The notes under the pieces: model-generated
Told to the model about the DNA's origin: nothing
Database searches by the model: none
What the model saw: the letters and a program-made list of their open reading frames with translations, nothing else
Shown: positions 1 to 7,966 of the stretch, piece by piece
Layout of the letters: the number at the start of each line of letters is the position of its first letter
Position numbering within the stretch: position 1 is the first letter of the stretch
Program-made: the position numbers and the translations under genes
Source of the DNA: Chitinophagaceae bacterium C216
GTDB taxonomy: Bacteria > Bacteroidota > Bacteroidia > Chitinophagales > Chitinophagaceae
Assembly: GCA_028485475.2 (NCBI GenBank)
Contig: CP144143.1
Location: 2,666,001-2,730,000, forward strand
Direction of reading: 5' to 3'
DNA length: 64,000 nucleotides

Positions 1-2
1 TG

Positions 3-152
3 ACGGTTCAGAATGTAGCGGCTCACGAATACGGCTTGTCAGTAGGTTTGGGCTGGTTTATTGTTGCTGCGATTTTAGTTGTAGTTTATTTTGTCATTCA
101 GTTCAGAGTATTTAAAGGAAAAATGGATGATGTGGGATATGGAGAACACTAA
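3..152 (+). CDS. cydB: C-terminal end of a membrane protein, probably cytochrome bd oxidase subunit II
   Basis: An open frame enters from the left edge and ends with TAA at 150-152, giving the last 49 residues of a protein. The fragment has one strong membrane segment (about GWFIVAAILVVVYFVIQF) followed by a basic, polar tail (FKGKMDDVGYGEH). An N(V/A)A..EYGL stretch before the last helix and a short RVFKGK tail are what I recall of CydB, the haem-less subunit of the bd-type quinol oxidase. The call rests on one helix and its flanks, so another polytopic membrane protein is possible. It converges on the thioesterase gene and overlaps its 3' end by about 40 bp. Confidence 0.5.
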   Translation, partial: TVQNVAAHEYGLSVGLGWFIVAAILVVVYFVIQFRVFKGKMDDVGYGEH

Positions 153-597
153 AAATCTCTCCTGTAGCACAAAGAATATCACCGGCAGAAAGTGTCATAT
201 CAACCCATATTTTTCGACCTTCGATACTTCGCAGTTTTCCTGTCAATTCCAGTTCTGTTCCCATGGGTGTAGGTGCTTTGAAATCGATTTTAAGCGATGC
301 CGTTACACATCTTACAGGAATAATTTCTGTATTTTCAAGATCAATATTCTCCGCAACACAAGCAAAAGCAGCGGCAGAACCTGTGCCGTGGCAATCCAAA
401 AGAGAAGCCACCAAACCACCGTAAACGCTACCTGGAAGTGCTGTAAATTTTTCGTCTGGCGTAAAATGGGCGATAGTTTCATCGCCCACTAAATACGTTT
501 TCAACTGATAGCCAAAGGGATTATTCTTTCCACATCCGTAGCAATGTGCCAATTCGTCGGGGTATAAATCCTGAATGGCTTTAGATTTATTTTGCAT
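112..597 (-). CDS. PaaI-family hotdog-fold thioesterase
   Basis: A 161-residue cytoplasmic protein of the usual length for single hotdog-domain acyl-CoA thioesterases. The N-terminal CYGCGKNNPFG stretch, the central PGSVYGGLVASLLDCHGTG (the hotdog helix with its acidic Asp and following HG) and the strand FKAPTPMGTELELTG fit the PaaI/YiiD-like group. The likely reaction is hydrolysis of an acyl-CoA thioester; the substrate cannot be told. It is the last gene of a leftward run, 18 bp after the persulfide dioxygenase/rhodanese gene, and may be co-transcribed with it. Its 3' end overlaps the convergent cydB-like gene. Confidence 0.8.
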   Translation of the reverse strand: MQNKSKAIQDLYPDELAHCYGCGKNNPFGYQLKTYLVGDETIAHFTPDEKFTALPGSVYGGLVASLLDCHGTGSAAAFACVAENIDLENTEIIPVRCVTASLKIDFKAPTPMGTELELTGKLRSIEGRKIWVDMTLSAGDILCATGEIFSVLHIPHHPFFL

Positions 598-615
598 CGT
601 TAGAATTCAAAAAAT

Positions 616-2082
616 TTACTCTACAAGTTCGTTCTTTTTTTCCATCCAATCATTGATGCCTCCGGAATAGTTCAGAATGTTTTCAAAACCGTGTTTTATA
701 AGAATGGAATAAGCAATTGCCGCACGTGCACCGCTTTGGCAATGGATGATGACAGGTTCTTTTTTATTGATTTTATCCAGATTTTTTTCAAGTGTATTTA
801 AGGCAATATTTTCAACACCGTTGATATGACCACTTTTGTATTCGTTTTCGGTACGGACATCAATTTTCTGAATGTTTTTGTTTTCCAAATACGATTTAAA
901 AGTATCTGTATCAATGGTTTTTACTTTTTGTAAAGATAAGTTGTAATCTGAAAGATTGGTAATGTAACCATAAATATTGTCCATTCCGATACGCATCAGT
1001 TTTCGGGTAAGGTGTTCGATTTGGTTTTCTTCGGCAATCAAAATAATCTGGTTTTGATAATCGACAATCGAACCGGCAAATGTGGAGAATGTTTTCATAT
1101 TTTCAATCAGAAAACTTCCCTTAATAAATCCTTTACCTGAAACTGATTTTGGTCGGGCATCTATAACGTTTAACCCATTTTGAATGGCATTATCTGTTTC
1201 TTGTTTATTTAATTTGGCAAGTTTAGGAACTGCAACCAAAAGCGGACGATCTACTTTGTTTAAATGTTTCATCATCGCAAAATATTTTGGCGGAGCTGGT
1301 TGGTCTTTTAGAATATAGTTCACAAAATCTGCTTCTTTCCCTGAAAATTGTAAAGCCGGATTGGTTAGTTTTTCTTGTTTCAAAGTAGATTGCGGAATAT
1401 TGCTCAAACTTTTCCCGCAGAAAGAACCTGCTCCATGTCCTGGCCATATTTCGGTATTATCTGGTAATTTCAAAAATTTCTCGATAGAATGATAGAGTTG
1501 TTTTGCACCAACTTCCTGCGAACCGATTTGTCCGGCTGCCTTTTCTAATAAATCAGGACGACCGACATCTCCTACAAATATAAAATCTCCGGTAATGGCT
1601 TTGATTGAATTTTCTGTACCGTCTTTAACCAAAAAAGTCAGGCTCTCGGGCGTATGTCCCGGGGTGTGTATTACGTCAATTATAATCTTACCTATTTTGA
1701 TTTGATCTCCGTCTTTTAGTCCTTGATGTGGAAAATCATATTGCCATTCTTTTCCGCCTTCATCAGATAAATACAAGGGTGCTTTGGTCACTGCTGCAAG
1801 TTCTCTCGAACCGCTGAGAAAGTCTGCGTGAATATGGGTTTCGGTAATTTTCGTTATTTTCAGATTGTTTGCTTTAGCGATTTCCAGGTAAGTGTCAATG
1901 TCTCTTTTCGGGTCGATCACAATGGCTTCTTTGGTTTCTGCATCCCCAATCACGTAACTTGCCTGTGAGAGCGTTTCGTCATAAACACGTTCAAAAAATA
2001 AAGTTTGAGCAAACGAGGAATTAGATAGGAATAGTATGGCTACTAACCATAGGAATCTGCTTTTAAAAAAGATGGATTTCAT
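616..2082 (-). CDS. Exported persulfide dioxygenase-like MBL hydrolase with two rhodanese domains (CstB-like)
   Basis: A 488-residue protein. Residues 1-25 form a Sec signal peptide ending SSFAQ, so the enzyme should act in the periplasm. Residues about 27-280 are a metallo-beta-lactamase fold of the ETHE1/CstB persulfide dioxygenase type, with the iron motif THIHADF (H83, H85, D87), HTPGHTPES and WPGHGAGSFCGKSL. Two rhodanese domains follow. The first (about 300-380) has no cysteine in its loop (LIAEEN) and should be inactive; the second (about 390-488) has CQSGAR with C448 as the sulfur carrier. The family oxidises persulfide sulfur to sulfite and moves sulfur between acceptors, which fits the nearby sulfide:quinone oxidoreductase and YeeE permeases. 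A GTAAC-N4-GTTAC palindrome lies 110 bp upstream. The signal peptide is notable because many relatives are cytoplasmic. Confidence 0.85.
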   Translation of the reverse strand: MKSIFFKSRFLWLVAILFLSNSSFAQTLFFERVYDETLSQASYVIGDAETKEAIVIDPKRDIDTYLEIAKANNLKITKITETHIHADFLSGSRELAAVTKAPLYLSDEGGKEWQYDFPHQGLKDGDQIKIGKIIIDVIHTPGHTPESLTFLVKDGTENSIKAITGDFIFVGDVGRPDLLEKAAGQIGSQEVGAKQLYHSIEKFLKLPDNTEIWPGHGAGSFCGKSLSNIPQSTLKQEKLTNPALQFSGKEADFVNYILKDQPAPPKYFAMMKHLNKVDRPLLVAVPKLAKLNKQETDNAIQNGLNVIDARPKSVSGKGFIKGSFLIENMKTFSTFAGSIVDYQNQIILIAEENQIEHLTRKLMRIGMDNIYGYITNLSDYNLSLQKVKTIDTDTFKSYLENKNIQKIDVRTENEYKSGHINGVENIALNTLEKNLDKINKKEPVIIHCQSGARAAIAYSILIKHGFENILNYSGGINDWMEKKNELVE

Positions 2083-2119
2083 ATATTAATTGCTTTAAAA
2101 TTTCAATGTTTAAAACTAT

Positions 2120-2150
2120 CTACACTAACTTTAGTACGTTATTAGTGTAG
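2120..2150. repeat. Inverted repeat upstream of the persulfide dioxygenase gene
   Basis: CTACACTAA at 2120-2128 is exactly repeated in inverse at 2142-2150 with 13 bases between. It lies 38-68 bp before the ATG at 2082, between the Crp/Fnr-like palindrome and the gene. There is no following T-run on the gene's strand, so it is more like an operator or leader hairpin than a terminator. Confidence 0.5.
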
Positions 2151-2191
2151 TAATAAATCCTCAAAATTAGCATTTACAGTTTGAGCAGAAA

Positions 2192-2205
2192 GTAACATAG
2201 GTTAC
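2192..2205 (-). promoter_or_regulatory. Crp/Fnr-type operator (GTAAC-N4-GTTAC)
   Basis: The palindrome GTAACATAGGTTAC has perfect half-sites. Its centre is about 116 bp upstream of the ATG of the exported persulfide dioxygenase gene. The same palindrome occurs before the other sulfur genes, and a Crp/Fnr protein is encoded at 9113-9742. Confidence 0.65.
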
Positions 2206-2210
2206 ATAAC

Positions 2211-2241
2211 AAAAAACGAGGACATTAAATCCTCGTTTTTT
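2211..2241 (-). terminator. Rho-independent terminator of the DinB/CMD operon
   Basis: AAAAAACGAGGA (2211-2222) pairs perfectly with TCCTCGTTTTTT (2230-2241) around a 7-base loop. It sits 11 bp after the stop of the carboxymuconolactone-decarboxylase-like gene. The A/T arms give a T-run in both directions, but only the minus strand has an upstream gene to end. Confidence 0.85.
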
Positions 2242-2251
2242 ATGATACCCT

Positions 2252-2617
2252 TTAAACAGACTTTTCCATCGCTTCAAATACACAATCCACCGCCAAACTA
2301 AATGCAGGCATTCCACCGGTAATGGCTGCCGTTTCGCAAACGCCAAAGAGTTCTTTTACGGTAGCTCCGGCTTTTAAGGCTCCTTTGGAGTGCAGTTTTG
2401 CAGGTTCTTTGTGCATTCCCCCAATCAGTAAAGCAAAATGTACCAATTGCTGGGTTTTCTTGTCGAGTGGATTATTGTATATGAGTTGTTCACGGTATTT
2501 CTCTATGACTTCTATCGCATCTATTTCTTCTGAAAACACTGCCAATTTTAACCTTTTTTCGATGTTTTCCGGAACGAAACCCAGCAGTTCTTCGTACTTT
2601 TTTCTAATGTTTTCCAT
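2252..2617 (-). CDS. Carboxymuconolactone decarboxylase (CMD)-like protein
   Basis: A 121-residue all-helical protein when started at the ATG at 2615-2617 (MENIRKKYEELLGF); a longer frame begins at 2647 but runs into the preceding gene. EPAKLHSKGALKAGATVKEL followed by GVCETAAITGGMPAF is the CMD/AhpD core. The redox CxxC of AhpD is absent (one cysteine in GVCETA), so a peroxidase-partner role is unlikely and the reaction is unknown. The stop of the DinB-like gene and this start share a base (TAATG), which suggests translational coupling. A strong terminator follows directly. Confidence 0.75.
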   Translation of the reverse strand: MENIRKKYEELLGFVPENIEKRLKLAVFSEEIDAIEVIEKYREQLIYNNPLDKKTQQLVHFALLIGGMHKEPAKLHSKGALKAGATVKELFGVCETAAITGGMPAFSLAVDCVFEAMEKSV

Positions 2618-3162
2618 TAGCCGATTAAGGTTGAAGTGTTGGGCCATTCCATATATTCAGCCGGATAAATTCCGTTTTGACGCATCAGCATATCCACCTG
2701 TCCTAAATGATACGAATGATGCCCAAACGTAATCCACAGAAATGCCATTACCGTGTATTTCCGTCCCATAAAGGAAACGGTTTTATTCAAATCTTCTTCG
2801 GTATAGCTTTTTAGGATTTCAAATCCTTTGGCAAAAACGTCTTTGTATTTTTCCACTAATTCCTGTCCGTCTGCAATGTTTTCCAATAAAGAAGCGTTAT
2901 CAGGTTTTGGAATTTCCAGTCCACTTTCTCCCTCTTTCATCGCTTGAAACCAATGAATTTCTGCCAATACAAAATGACGGATTAATCCACCTATATTAAT
3001 TGTATTCACACGGGTTCCGAGATACATGACTTCGTTGTCAATTGGTGTACTTTTAAATACTTCATCGGGAACATCTTTCAGTAATTCCAGAGTTTGAAGA
3101 TAAAGTTGTTCGTGAATGCTCAAGAAGCGATTGAACTCCTGTATTGTTGCCTTATTTTCCAT
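2617..3162 (-). CDS. DinB-like four-helix protein
   Basis: A 181-residue soluble protein of the DinB/YfiT fold. The metal-ligand histidines appear in the C-terminal helix as FGHHSYHLGQVDML, with RHFVLAEIHWFQAM as the earlier His-bearing helix. Members bind a divalent metal and some act as thiol S-transferases (bacillithiol or mycothiol type); the substrate here is not known. It is the first gene of a two-gene operon. A near-match of the Crp/Fnr palindrome (3216-3229) is centred about 60 bp upstream of its start, which would link it to thiol/persulfide chemistry. That link is inference. Confidence 0.75.
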   Translation of the reverse strand: MENKATIQEFNRFLSIHEQLYLQTLELLKDVPDEVFKSTPIDNEVMYLGTRVNTINIGGLIRHFVLAEIHWFQAMKEGESGLEIPKPDNASLLENIADGQELVEKYKDVFAKGFEILKSYTEEDLNKTVSFMGRKYTVMAFLWITFGHHSYHLGQVDMLMRQNGIYPAEYMEWPNTSTLIG

Positions 3163-3215
3163 TTTTCTTACATTTTAAACTGTTGTAAAATTATGCTGTA
3201 ACAGGAAATTACACA

Positions 3216-3229
3216 GTAATCTATGTTAC
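3216..3229 (-). promoter_or_regulatory. Crp/Fnr-type operator, one mismatch
   Basis: GTAATCTATGTTAC matches GTAAC-N4-GTTAC in nine of ten half-site bases and is centred about 60 bp before the DinB-like start. A second, looser dyad, TGTAAC-N5-ATTACA, lies just beside it at about 3197-3213. Confidence 0.55.
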
Positions 3230-3240
3230 AGAAAGGAGCT

Positions 3241-3933
3241 TTATTTCGCTTTAATAATAAATTGATACGGCAGTAAATCTACATTCACTTCAAAAGAAGT
3301 ATAACCTGCTTTTTTCAATTCAGCAATTACTTCATCGATAGACACTTTATGGTCGGTTGGCGGGCCCACCGGAACATCTGTTTTGAAGAAATCAATCACG
3401 ACCAATTCTCCATTGTTTTTTGTTCCTTTTTTTACTTTTGCAAAATACTCGACTCGATTGTCAATATGGTGATAGGTATTTACGATTAACACCATATCCA
3501 CTTCATTGTCTTTTAAATCAGGACTATCATACGGTATTTTGCGAAGAGTGATATTATCGATTTTGTTGTCTTCAATACGTTTTTTCAGGAAAGTCTGAAA
3601 CTCATCATTTACATCGGCTGCAATTACATTTGCTCCGTGTTTGGCAAGTTTCACAGAAAAATAACCTGTTCCTGCCCCGATGTCCATAATGGTTTTACCT
3701 TGGATATTACCTAAGTATTCCATCACTTTATGAGGTTGTTGGTACTCGTCACGTTCTTTGGATTCGAAACGGTTGATTAAATCATCCGTAGAAGCTTTGT
3801 GCATATACTCGTTTGCAGAGTGTGCAGGTTTTCCGTCTCCGTGACCGTGATGCTTTTTGTTTTGATGTTCCTGTGCCATAATTGTACTGGTTGAGGCAAT
3901 CGCAAGGATTGCGGTAATAATTTGTTTTTTCAT
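3241..3933 (-). CDS. Exported class I SAM-dependent methyltransferase-like protein
   Basis: A 230-residue protein. Residues 1-20 are a signal peptide (MKKQIITAIL to IMAQ) followed by a His/Gly-rich segment, KKHHGHGDGK. The rest is a Rossmann methyltransferase: motif I IMDIGAGTGYFSVKLA, the acidic residue of motif II in VIAADVND, and a motif IV-like MVLIVNTYHH. SAM is not known to be plentiful in the periplasm, so either the protein is processed in an unusual way or it has another role. It is the last gene of a tight leftward run (11 bp after the APC permease), downstream of the copper-type TonB receptor. The histidine-rich start could bind metal; that is inference. Confidence 0.75.
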   Translation of the reverse strand: MKKQIITAILAIASTSTIMAQEHQNKKHHGHGDGKPAHSANEYMHKASTDDLINRFESKERDEYQQPHKVMEYLGNIQGKTIMDIGAGTGYFSVKLAKHGANVIAADVNDEFQTFLKKRIEDNKIDNITLRKIPYDSPDLKDNEVDMVLIVNTYHHIDNRVEYFAKVKKGTKNNGELVVIDFFKTDVPVGPPTDHKVSIDEVIAELKKAGYTSFEVNVDLLPYQFIIKAK

Positions 3934-3944
3934 TTTATATCAAT

Positions 3945-5243
3945 TTAATAATTAGACTTTTTTATTTTTTTGCTCCAGAAATAAGTTCCTGTTCCGATGA
4001 GCAAATTGCTCATTCCCAAAGCTGATTCAAGAGTATTGTTAATCAAAGCATAGACAATCATCCATACAGATAACAAAATAAAGACGATTTGAAACAGCGG
4101 AAATAACGGACTTTTGAAACCTATTCTTTGTTGATTTTGCTTTCGCAATTTGAATACCCCTAAAACTGTCATTAAAGAAGATGCAGTAAGCAATATTCCG
4201 CAATAAATCATAATCTGCTCAAAGGTTCCGGTAAACAACAATAAAGAACTGATGCCAAACTGCAACCACAAGGCTCTTTTGGGAATGCCGTTTTCCTGTG
4301 TTTGAAAGTACGACCAAAGACGATGTCCTTTTGCAATGCTCGATGTTACTCTCGGGCCAACCCAAACCATAGCACTAATGCCTGAGATTAACAGTAATGA
4401 AATGGCCAACCCAAAGAAACTCCCTGCTTTTTCTCCCAACATTTGCTGTGTAGCAATGGTGCCTACGTTCAACTGTCCGGCTAAATTCTCAACCGGAACG
4501 TGTTTCAGAAAAACGTATTGCAATATGGTGTATAGAACCGTTACCAAAACCGTTCCTCCAATAAGTGCTTTGGGTAAAGATTTTAAAGGATTTTCAAATT
4601 CTTCGGTAATATAAGCTGCCGCATTCCAGCCCGAATAGGAATAACTTACATAAATCAATGCAATGGCAAAAGCTGTTGACGTTAATTCGGTAAAATATCC
4701 TTTTGAAGAAACGATTTCATTGCCCGAATGCTCCGGCAAAATCAAACCAACACCAATAATTATGACAATCAAAATTACTTTGAGCAAAGTACTGATGTTT
4801 TGAAATTCGGCACTCAGTTTCAAACTTTGGGTATGGATTAATGTGATGACAGCGACCAAGGCAATGCTCATCCATTTGACATTGAAATTCCCAAATGGAA
4901 AATACTCCGAAAAAGCAATCGCAGCTAAAGCAATCGGTGCCGCAAAACCAACGGTAAGCGAAATCCATCCCGAAAGATATCCGATTAAAGGATTGTAAAT
5001 TTTGGACAAGAAAGCATATTCTCCTCCTGATTTTGAAATAACCGTTCCTACTTCAGCATAACTGAACGCTCCCGAAAGAGCCAAAATACCGCCTAAAACC
5101 CAAAGAGTAAGTACAACCGAAGGATTATTCAAGTCTTTGAGTTGAAACCCTAAACTGGTAAATGCACCTGTGCCTATCATATTGGCAACAACAATGGCAA
5201 TTCCTGTTAGCGTCGTGATTTTATGTTTGGATTTTGGCTGCAT
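3945..5243 (-). CDS. APC-superfamily amino acid permease
   Basis: A 432-residue inner-membrane protein with about 12 hydrophobic segments. The first helix contains GIAIVVANMIGTGAFTSLGF, the unwound substrate-binding helix of APC transporters (GxG); FSYAEVGTVISKSGGEYAFL is the conserved second region. It probably imports or exchanges an amino acid; the substrate cannot be read. It begins 3 bp after the TonB receptor stop, so it belongs to that operon, which makes uptake of a metal-binding amino acid or peptide conceivable but unproven. Confidence 0.85.
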   Translation of the reverse strand: MQPKSKHKITTLTGIAIVVANMIGTGAFTSLGFQLKDLNNPSVVLTLWVLGGILALSGAFSYAEVGTVISKSGGEYAFLSKIYNPLIGYLSGWISLTVGFAAPIALAAIAFSEYFPFGNFNVKWMSIALVAVITLIHTQSLKLSAEFQNISTLLKVILIVIIIGVGLILPEHSGNEIVSSKGYFTELTSTAFAIALIYVSYSYSGWNAAAYITEEFENPLKSLPKALIGGTVLVTVLYTILQYVFLKHVPVENLAGQLNVGTIATQQMLGEKAGSFFGLAISLLLISGISAMVWVGPRVTSSIAKGHRLWSYFQTQENGIPKRALWLQFGISSLLLFTGTFEQIMIYCGILLTASSLMTVLGVFKLRKQNQQRIGFKSPLFPLFQIVFILLSVWMIVYALINNTLESALGMSNLLIGTGTYFWSKKIKKSNY

Positions 5244-5246
5244 ACA

Positions 5247-7307
5247 TTAAAATTTATATTGCATGAAAACCGTAAAATTTCTACTGGCTTCATTAATCGG
5301 TACACTGGCAAAACCTTCCTGATTTCGGAATGCAAAATTTAAATGGTTGTGGTATGTTTTATCAAAAATATTTAGCCCGGCTATTCCGATACTTACTTTT
5401 TCAACAGGTTTATAACCTAACCGCACATCCATAGTCTGATAACCTCCTGTTCTGATTTCTCCGAATGAATATGCCAACTCATTTTGGGTTGCAACAATAT
5501 TATACTGAATATTTCCCCAGAATTTTTCTTTTTCTATTCCTGCAGAAATACGAGCTGTGAAGGGAGGAATTAACGGTAAAGATTCATCAAAATCCTTATT
5601 TCTGGTATAGATATAAGACAAATCTGTTTTTAAGAAATAGTACTTTCCGAAATCCAATTTTGCAGAAGCATCAATGCCTGTTTTATAAGCGTCTTTTATA
5701 TTTGTAAATACTTTTGCATCAACTGCTATATCAGGCTCAATCACTGCCGAAATATAATTTTTCAAAAAACCATAAAATACAGATCCCTCAAAACGAATGG
5801 TATTGAAAAAGCCACTTAGGTTTTCATAACCGCTTAATCCAATTTCAAACTGATTATTTATTTCAGCTTTCAAATCAGGATTTCCGGTATAATTATAGCT
5901 GTCCTGTCCTACATTGAACTGGTTGATGTATCGCTCGATCATATTGGCAGAACGCACACCACGACCATAAGCAAATTCTAAAAAAAGGCGGTCTGAAAAT
6001 GCTTTTTTCAACGAAATGGTTCCGCTTATATTATGCTCTGTTCTTTTATCCAAATCATACAATGCGGCAAAATCAGCTTCCGGTTTACGAATGTCTGAAA
6101 TGACCATATCGTAACGTAATCCTGCGGATAAAATATAGCTGGGCAGAAAGTTCCATTTCGCTTCCGTATAAGCTCCTATATCGTCAATATACGAATCCTG
6201 CCATATAGAATTTATTTTTGTAATAGGGTTAGGCAATGGATTACCGTTCTGCATCTTTATCAGTCTTGTTCGGTCTCCATCTCTACCAATGTGCAGATAG
6301 TCCACTCCGCTAAAAAAATGAAGTTTATCGGATGTTTTCCATTCGAATTCTGCTTTTGCTCCGATGGTTGTAGAATTTACATCGGCCGCTGCTTCGGTTG
6401 CTGTCGCTGTGGAGCGTTTGTAATTGGTCATCAGATGATCTACATAACTGTAGTAGGTTTTTACTTGCAGACTTTTCAGATTTTTCCCAATATTATCCCA
6501 TTTGTAATCCAATGAAGCAATGCTGCTGTTGTCATATTCGGTATCCATAGGAAGACCTGCGTGCAACACATCACGTCCGAAAGCTTGTCTCCAGGATGCT
6601 TGTATACGCTGATTTGGATGGATATTATAGCCTAATTTCAAACCATAGTCAGTACTTCTGAATGAAGATGGAATTTCTGTACCATCACCGTCTTTGTAAT
6701 TGCCATAATCTCTGTATCCGAAATTACCAGCTACGTCAAATTTATGCGTTACATACTGTAGCTGAGCCATTCCTACATAGGCATTTCCATTGGTTTCGTA
6801 GCCTGAAGCCAACGAACCGTGAAAGCCGTGTTCTCCTTTTGAGGGATTACGTGTGACCAGATTGACGATGCCTCCAAAATTTGCACCGTACCGCACACTG
6901 TAGGGACCTTTAATGATTTCTATTTTCTCAATTTCTTCAGGCGAAACGTGAGAGGTAATAGGATCCATACGATTGGGACAAGCGTGCATCACTTTCAGTC
7001 CACCATCGTATTGAATGTTCAATTGCTCATATTGAGCCCCCCGAAAAGTCGGATCCATTGCATAGTTTCCTCTTTTAATTAGTGAAAAACCATTGATATC
7101 GTTAAAAAGTCCGGCTACATTTTTGGGTTGTACTATTTTTTCGTCATAGTTATTGGAAACTTTGCTGAAAGTAGGATTTTCGAGCCTGTAGCCTTTGATA
7201 ATAATTTCGTTTAAGATAGTCGTTTTTACGCTGTCTTGTTGCTGTTTCTCTTGTGCCGCAGCCATAAAAGGCATTGCACAAAGTGAAACCCAAAGTATTG
7301 ATTTCAT
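5247..7307 (-). CDS. TonB-dependent receptor, copper (OprC/NosA) type
   Basis: A 686-residue outer-membrane receptor. A signal peptide (ends FMAAAQ) is followed by a plug domain (about 40-180: KVSNNYDEKIVQPKNVAGLF, IKGPYSVRYGANFGGIVNLV) and a 22-strand barrel that ends in F (TVFMQYKF). The plug carries ACPNRMDPITSHVSPEE, with C110 and M114. The CxxxM spacing and the following MDP..S..SPE match the copper-binding plug motif of OprC/NosA receptors, so copper is the best substrate guess; iron carriers are less likely. The 3-bp gap to the permease and 60-bp gap to the small Cys-rich gene upstream suggest one operon. Confidence 0.85.
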   Translation of the reverse strand: MKSILWVSLCAMPFMAAAQEKQQQDSVKTTILNEIIIKGYRLENPTFSKVSNNYDEKIVQPKNVAGLFNDINGFSLIKRGNYAMDPTFRGAQYEQLNIQYDGGLKVMHACPNRMDPITSHVSPEEIEKIEIIKGPYSVRYGANFGGIVNLVTRNPSKGEHGFHGSLASGYETNGNAYVGMAQLQYVTHKFDVAGNFGYRDYGNYKDGDGTEIPSSFRSTDYGLKLGYNIHPNQRIQASWRQAFGRDVLHAGLPMDTEYDNSSIASLDYKWDNIGKNLKSLQVKTYYSYVDHLMTNYKRSTATATEAAADVNSTTIGAKAEFEWKTSDKLHFFSGVDYLHIGRDGDRTRLIKMQNGNPLPNPITKINSIWQDSYIDDIGAYTEAKWNFLPSYILSAGLRYDMVISDIRKPEADFAALYDLDKRTEHNISGTISLKKAFSDRLFLEFAYGRGVRSANMIERYINQFNVGQDSYNYTGNPDLKAEINNQFEIGLSGYENLSGFFNTIRFEGSVFYGFLKNYISAVIEPDIAVDAKVFTNIKDAYKTGIDASAKLDFGKYYFLKTDLSYIYTRNKDFDESLPLIPPFTARISAGIEKEKFWGNIQYNIVATQNELAYSFGEIRTGGYQTMDVRLGYKPVEKVSIGIAGLNIFDKTYHNHLNFAFRNQEGFASVPINEASRNFTVFMQYKF

Positions 7308-7367
7308 TTTGTTTAAAAATTTGATGAATAAGAAATGTGTCCCATGAATACATCAGGGATTTTGAAT

Positions 7368-7772
7368 TTAGACCATCAAATTTTCGGGTGGGTGTTTGCA
7401 TTTATCCAAATACAGAAAAGAATATAGAGATTGTTGGGCAATGATTTTTTTCTTCTGTAATCTTTCGATTGTTATAAACTCTAAGGTGAATTTTTCGGTA
7501 GGAATAAAATCCGGAAAGCTCAAAGAAGTGATTTGTTCCGGAATTTTATCTTGTTTGTCGGAAGTTTCTTTTGTGGCTTTGCTCAGACTACATTTTCCGT
7601 CACAGTGCATTTCGGGTTTGTCCTGATTTTCACAAAAAAGCTCGATGTAGGTTTCACTGTCTATCAAATAAAAAGCATAATGAAACTGTGCATAGAATGT
7701 TCTAAGCACCATAGTAAAAAGGAATAAAACTAACTTCTTCAAACAAATTGTAGAGTAAAAAAAACAGCTCAA
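7368..7772 (-). CDS. Small exported Cys-rich protein, probable metal-binding partner of the TonB receptor
   Basis: A protein of up to 134 residues. The N-terminal part has a hydrophobic signal-like stretch (KKLVLFLFTMVLRTFYAQ). Downstream are C-x8-C-x3-C cysteines in FCENQDKPEMHCDGKCSLSK, a pattern I associate with small hypothetical proteins next to Bacteroidota TonB receptors. The start is uncertain: ATG 7772 lies close to the upstream palindrome, a TTG at 7742 gives a cleaner signal peptide, and ATG 7712 is also possible. It precedes the copper-type receptor by 60 bp and may hold copper or iron in the periplasm. Function is not established. Confidence 0.6.
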   Translation of the reverse strand: MSCFFYSTICLKKLVLFLFTMVLRTFYAQFHYAFYLIDSETYIELFCENQDKPEMHCDGKCSLSKATKETSDKQDKIPEQITSLSFPDFIPTEKFTLEFITIERLQKKKIIAQQSLYSFLYLDKCKHPPENLMV

Positions 7773-7799
7773 AGGTAGTTTTTAAGACTATAATTGATT

Positions 7800-7813
7800 G
7801 TAACTAATGTTAC
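7800..7813. promoter_or_regulatory. Crp/Fnr-type operator, perfect palindrome
   Basis: TGTAACTAATGTTACA (7799-7814) is a perfect GTAAC-N4-GTTAC with matching outer T and A. It lies 28 bp before the longest start of the Cys-rich/TonB operon and 154 bp before the divergent SDR gene. A TACAATTTG (7752-7744, minus) could be the -7 box of the leftward promoter, placing the operator near -69. Confidence 0.65.
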
Positions 7814-7887
7814 AAAACTGGCTTCTTTTTGATTATAATTCTATTGGTTGTTGGATTTGGTAAATACTAAAAAATAATCAATTTAAA

Positions 7888-7932
7888 TGTGATTTTTGTT
7901 ACCGAATTTGATATACCTTAAATTTAACTTTA
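7888..7932 (+). promoter_or_regulatory. Promoter of the SDR gene with a degenerate Crp/Fnr-type site
   Basis: GTGAT-N4-GTTAC (7888-7901) keeps one perfect half-site. It is followed by TTTG (7906-7909) and TAACTTTA (7925-7932), close to the Bacteroidota -33/-7 elements although the spacing (15) is short. With a start near 7939 the site would be centred near -44, an activator position. The weak half-site keeps confidence low. Confidence 0.4.
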
Positions 7933-7966
7933 CCCAAGAATTTAATTAAACTAAAAAGTAAATATT

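Noticed and set aside
91-492. 133-residue frame on the plus strand
   Set aside because: It is antisense to the PaaI thioesterase, has a cysteine/serine-rich composition without domain signals, and the conserved motifs are on the other strand.
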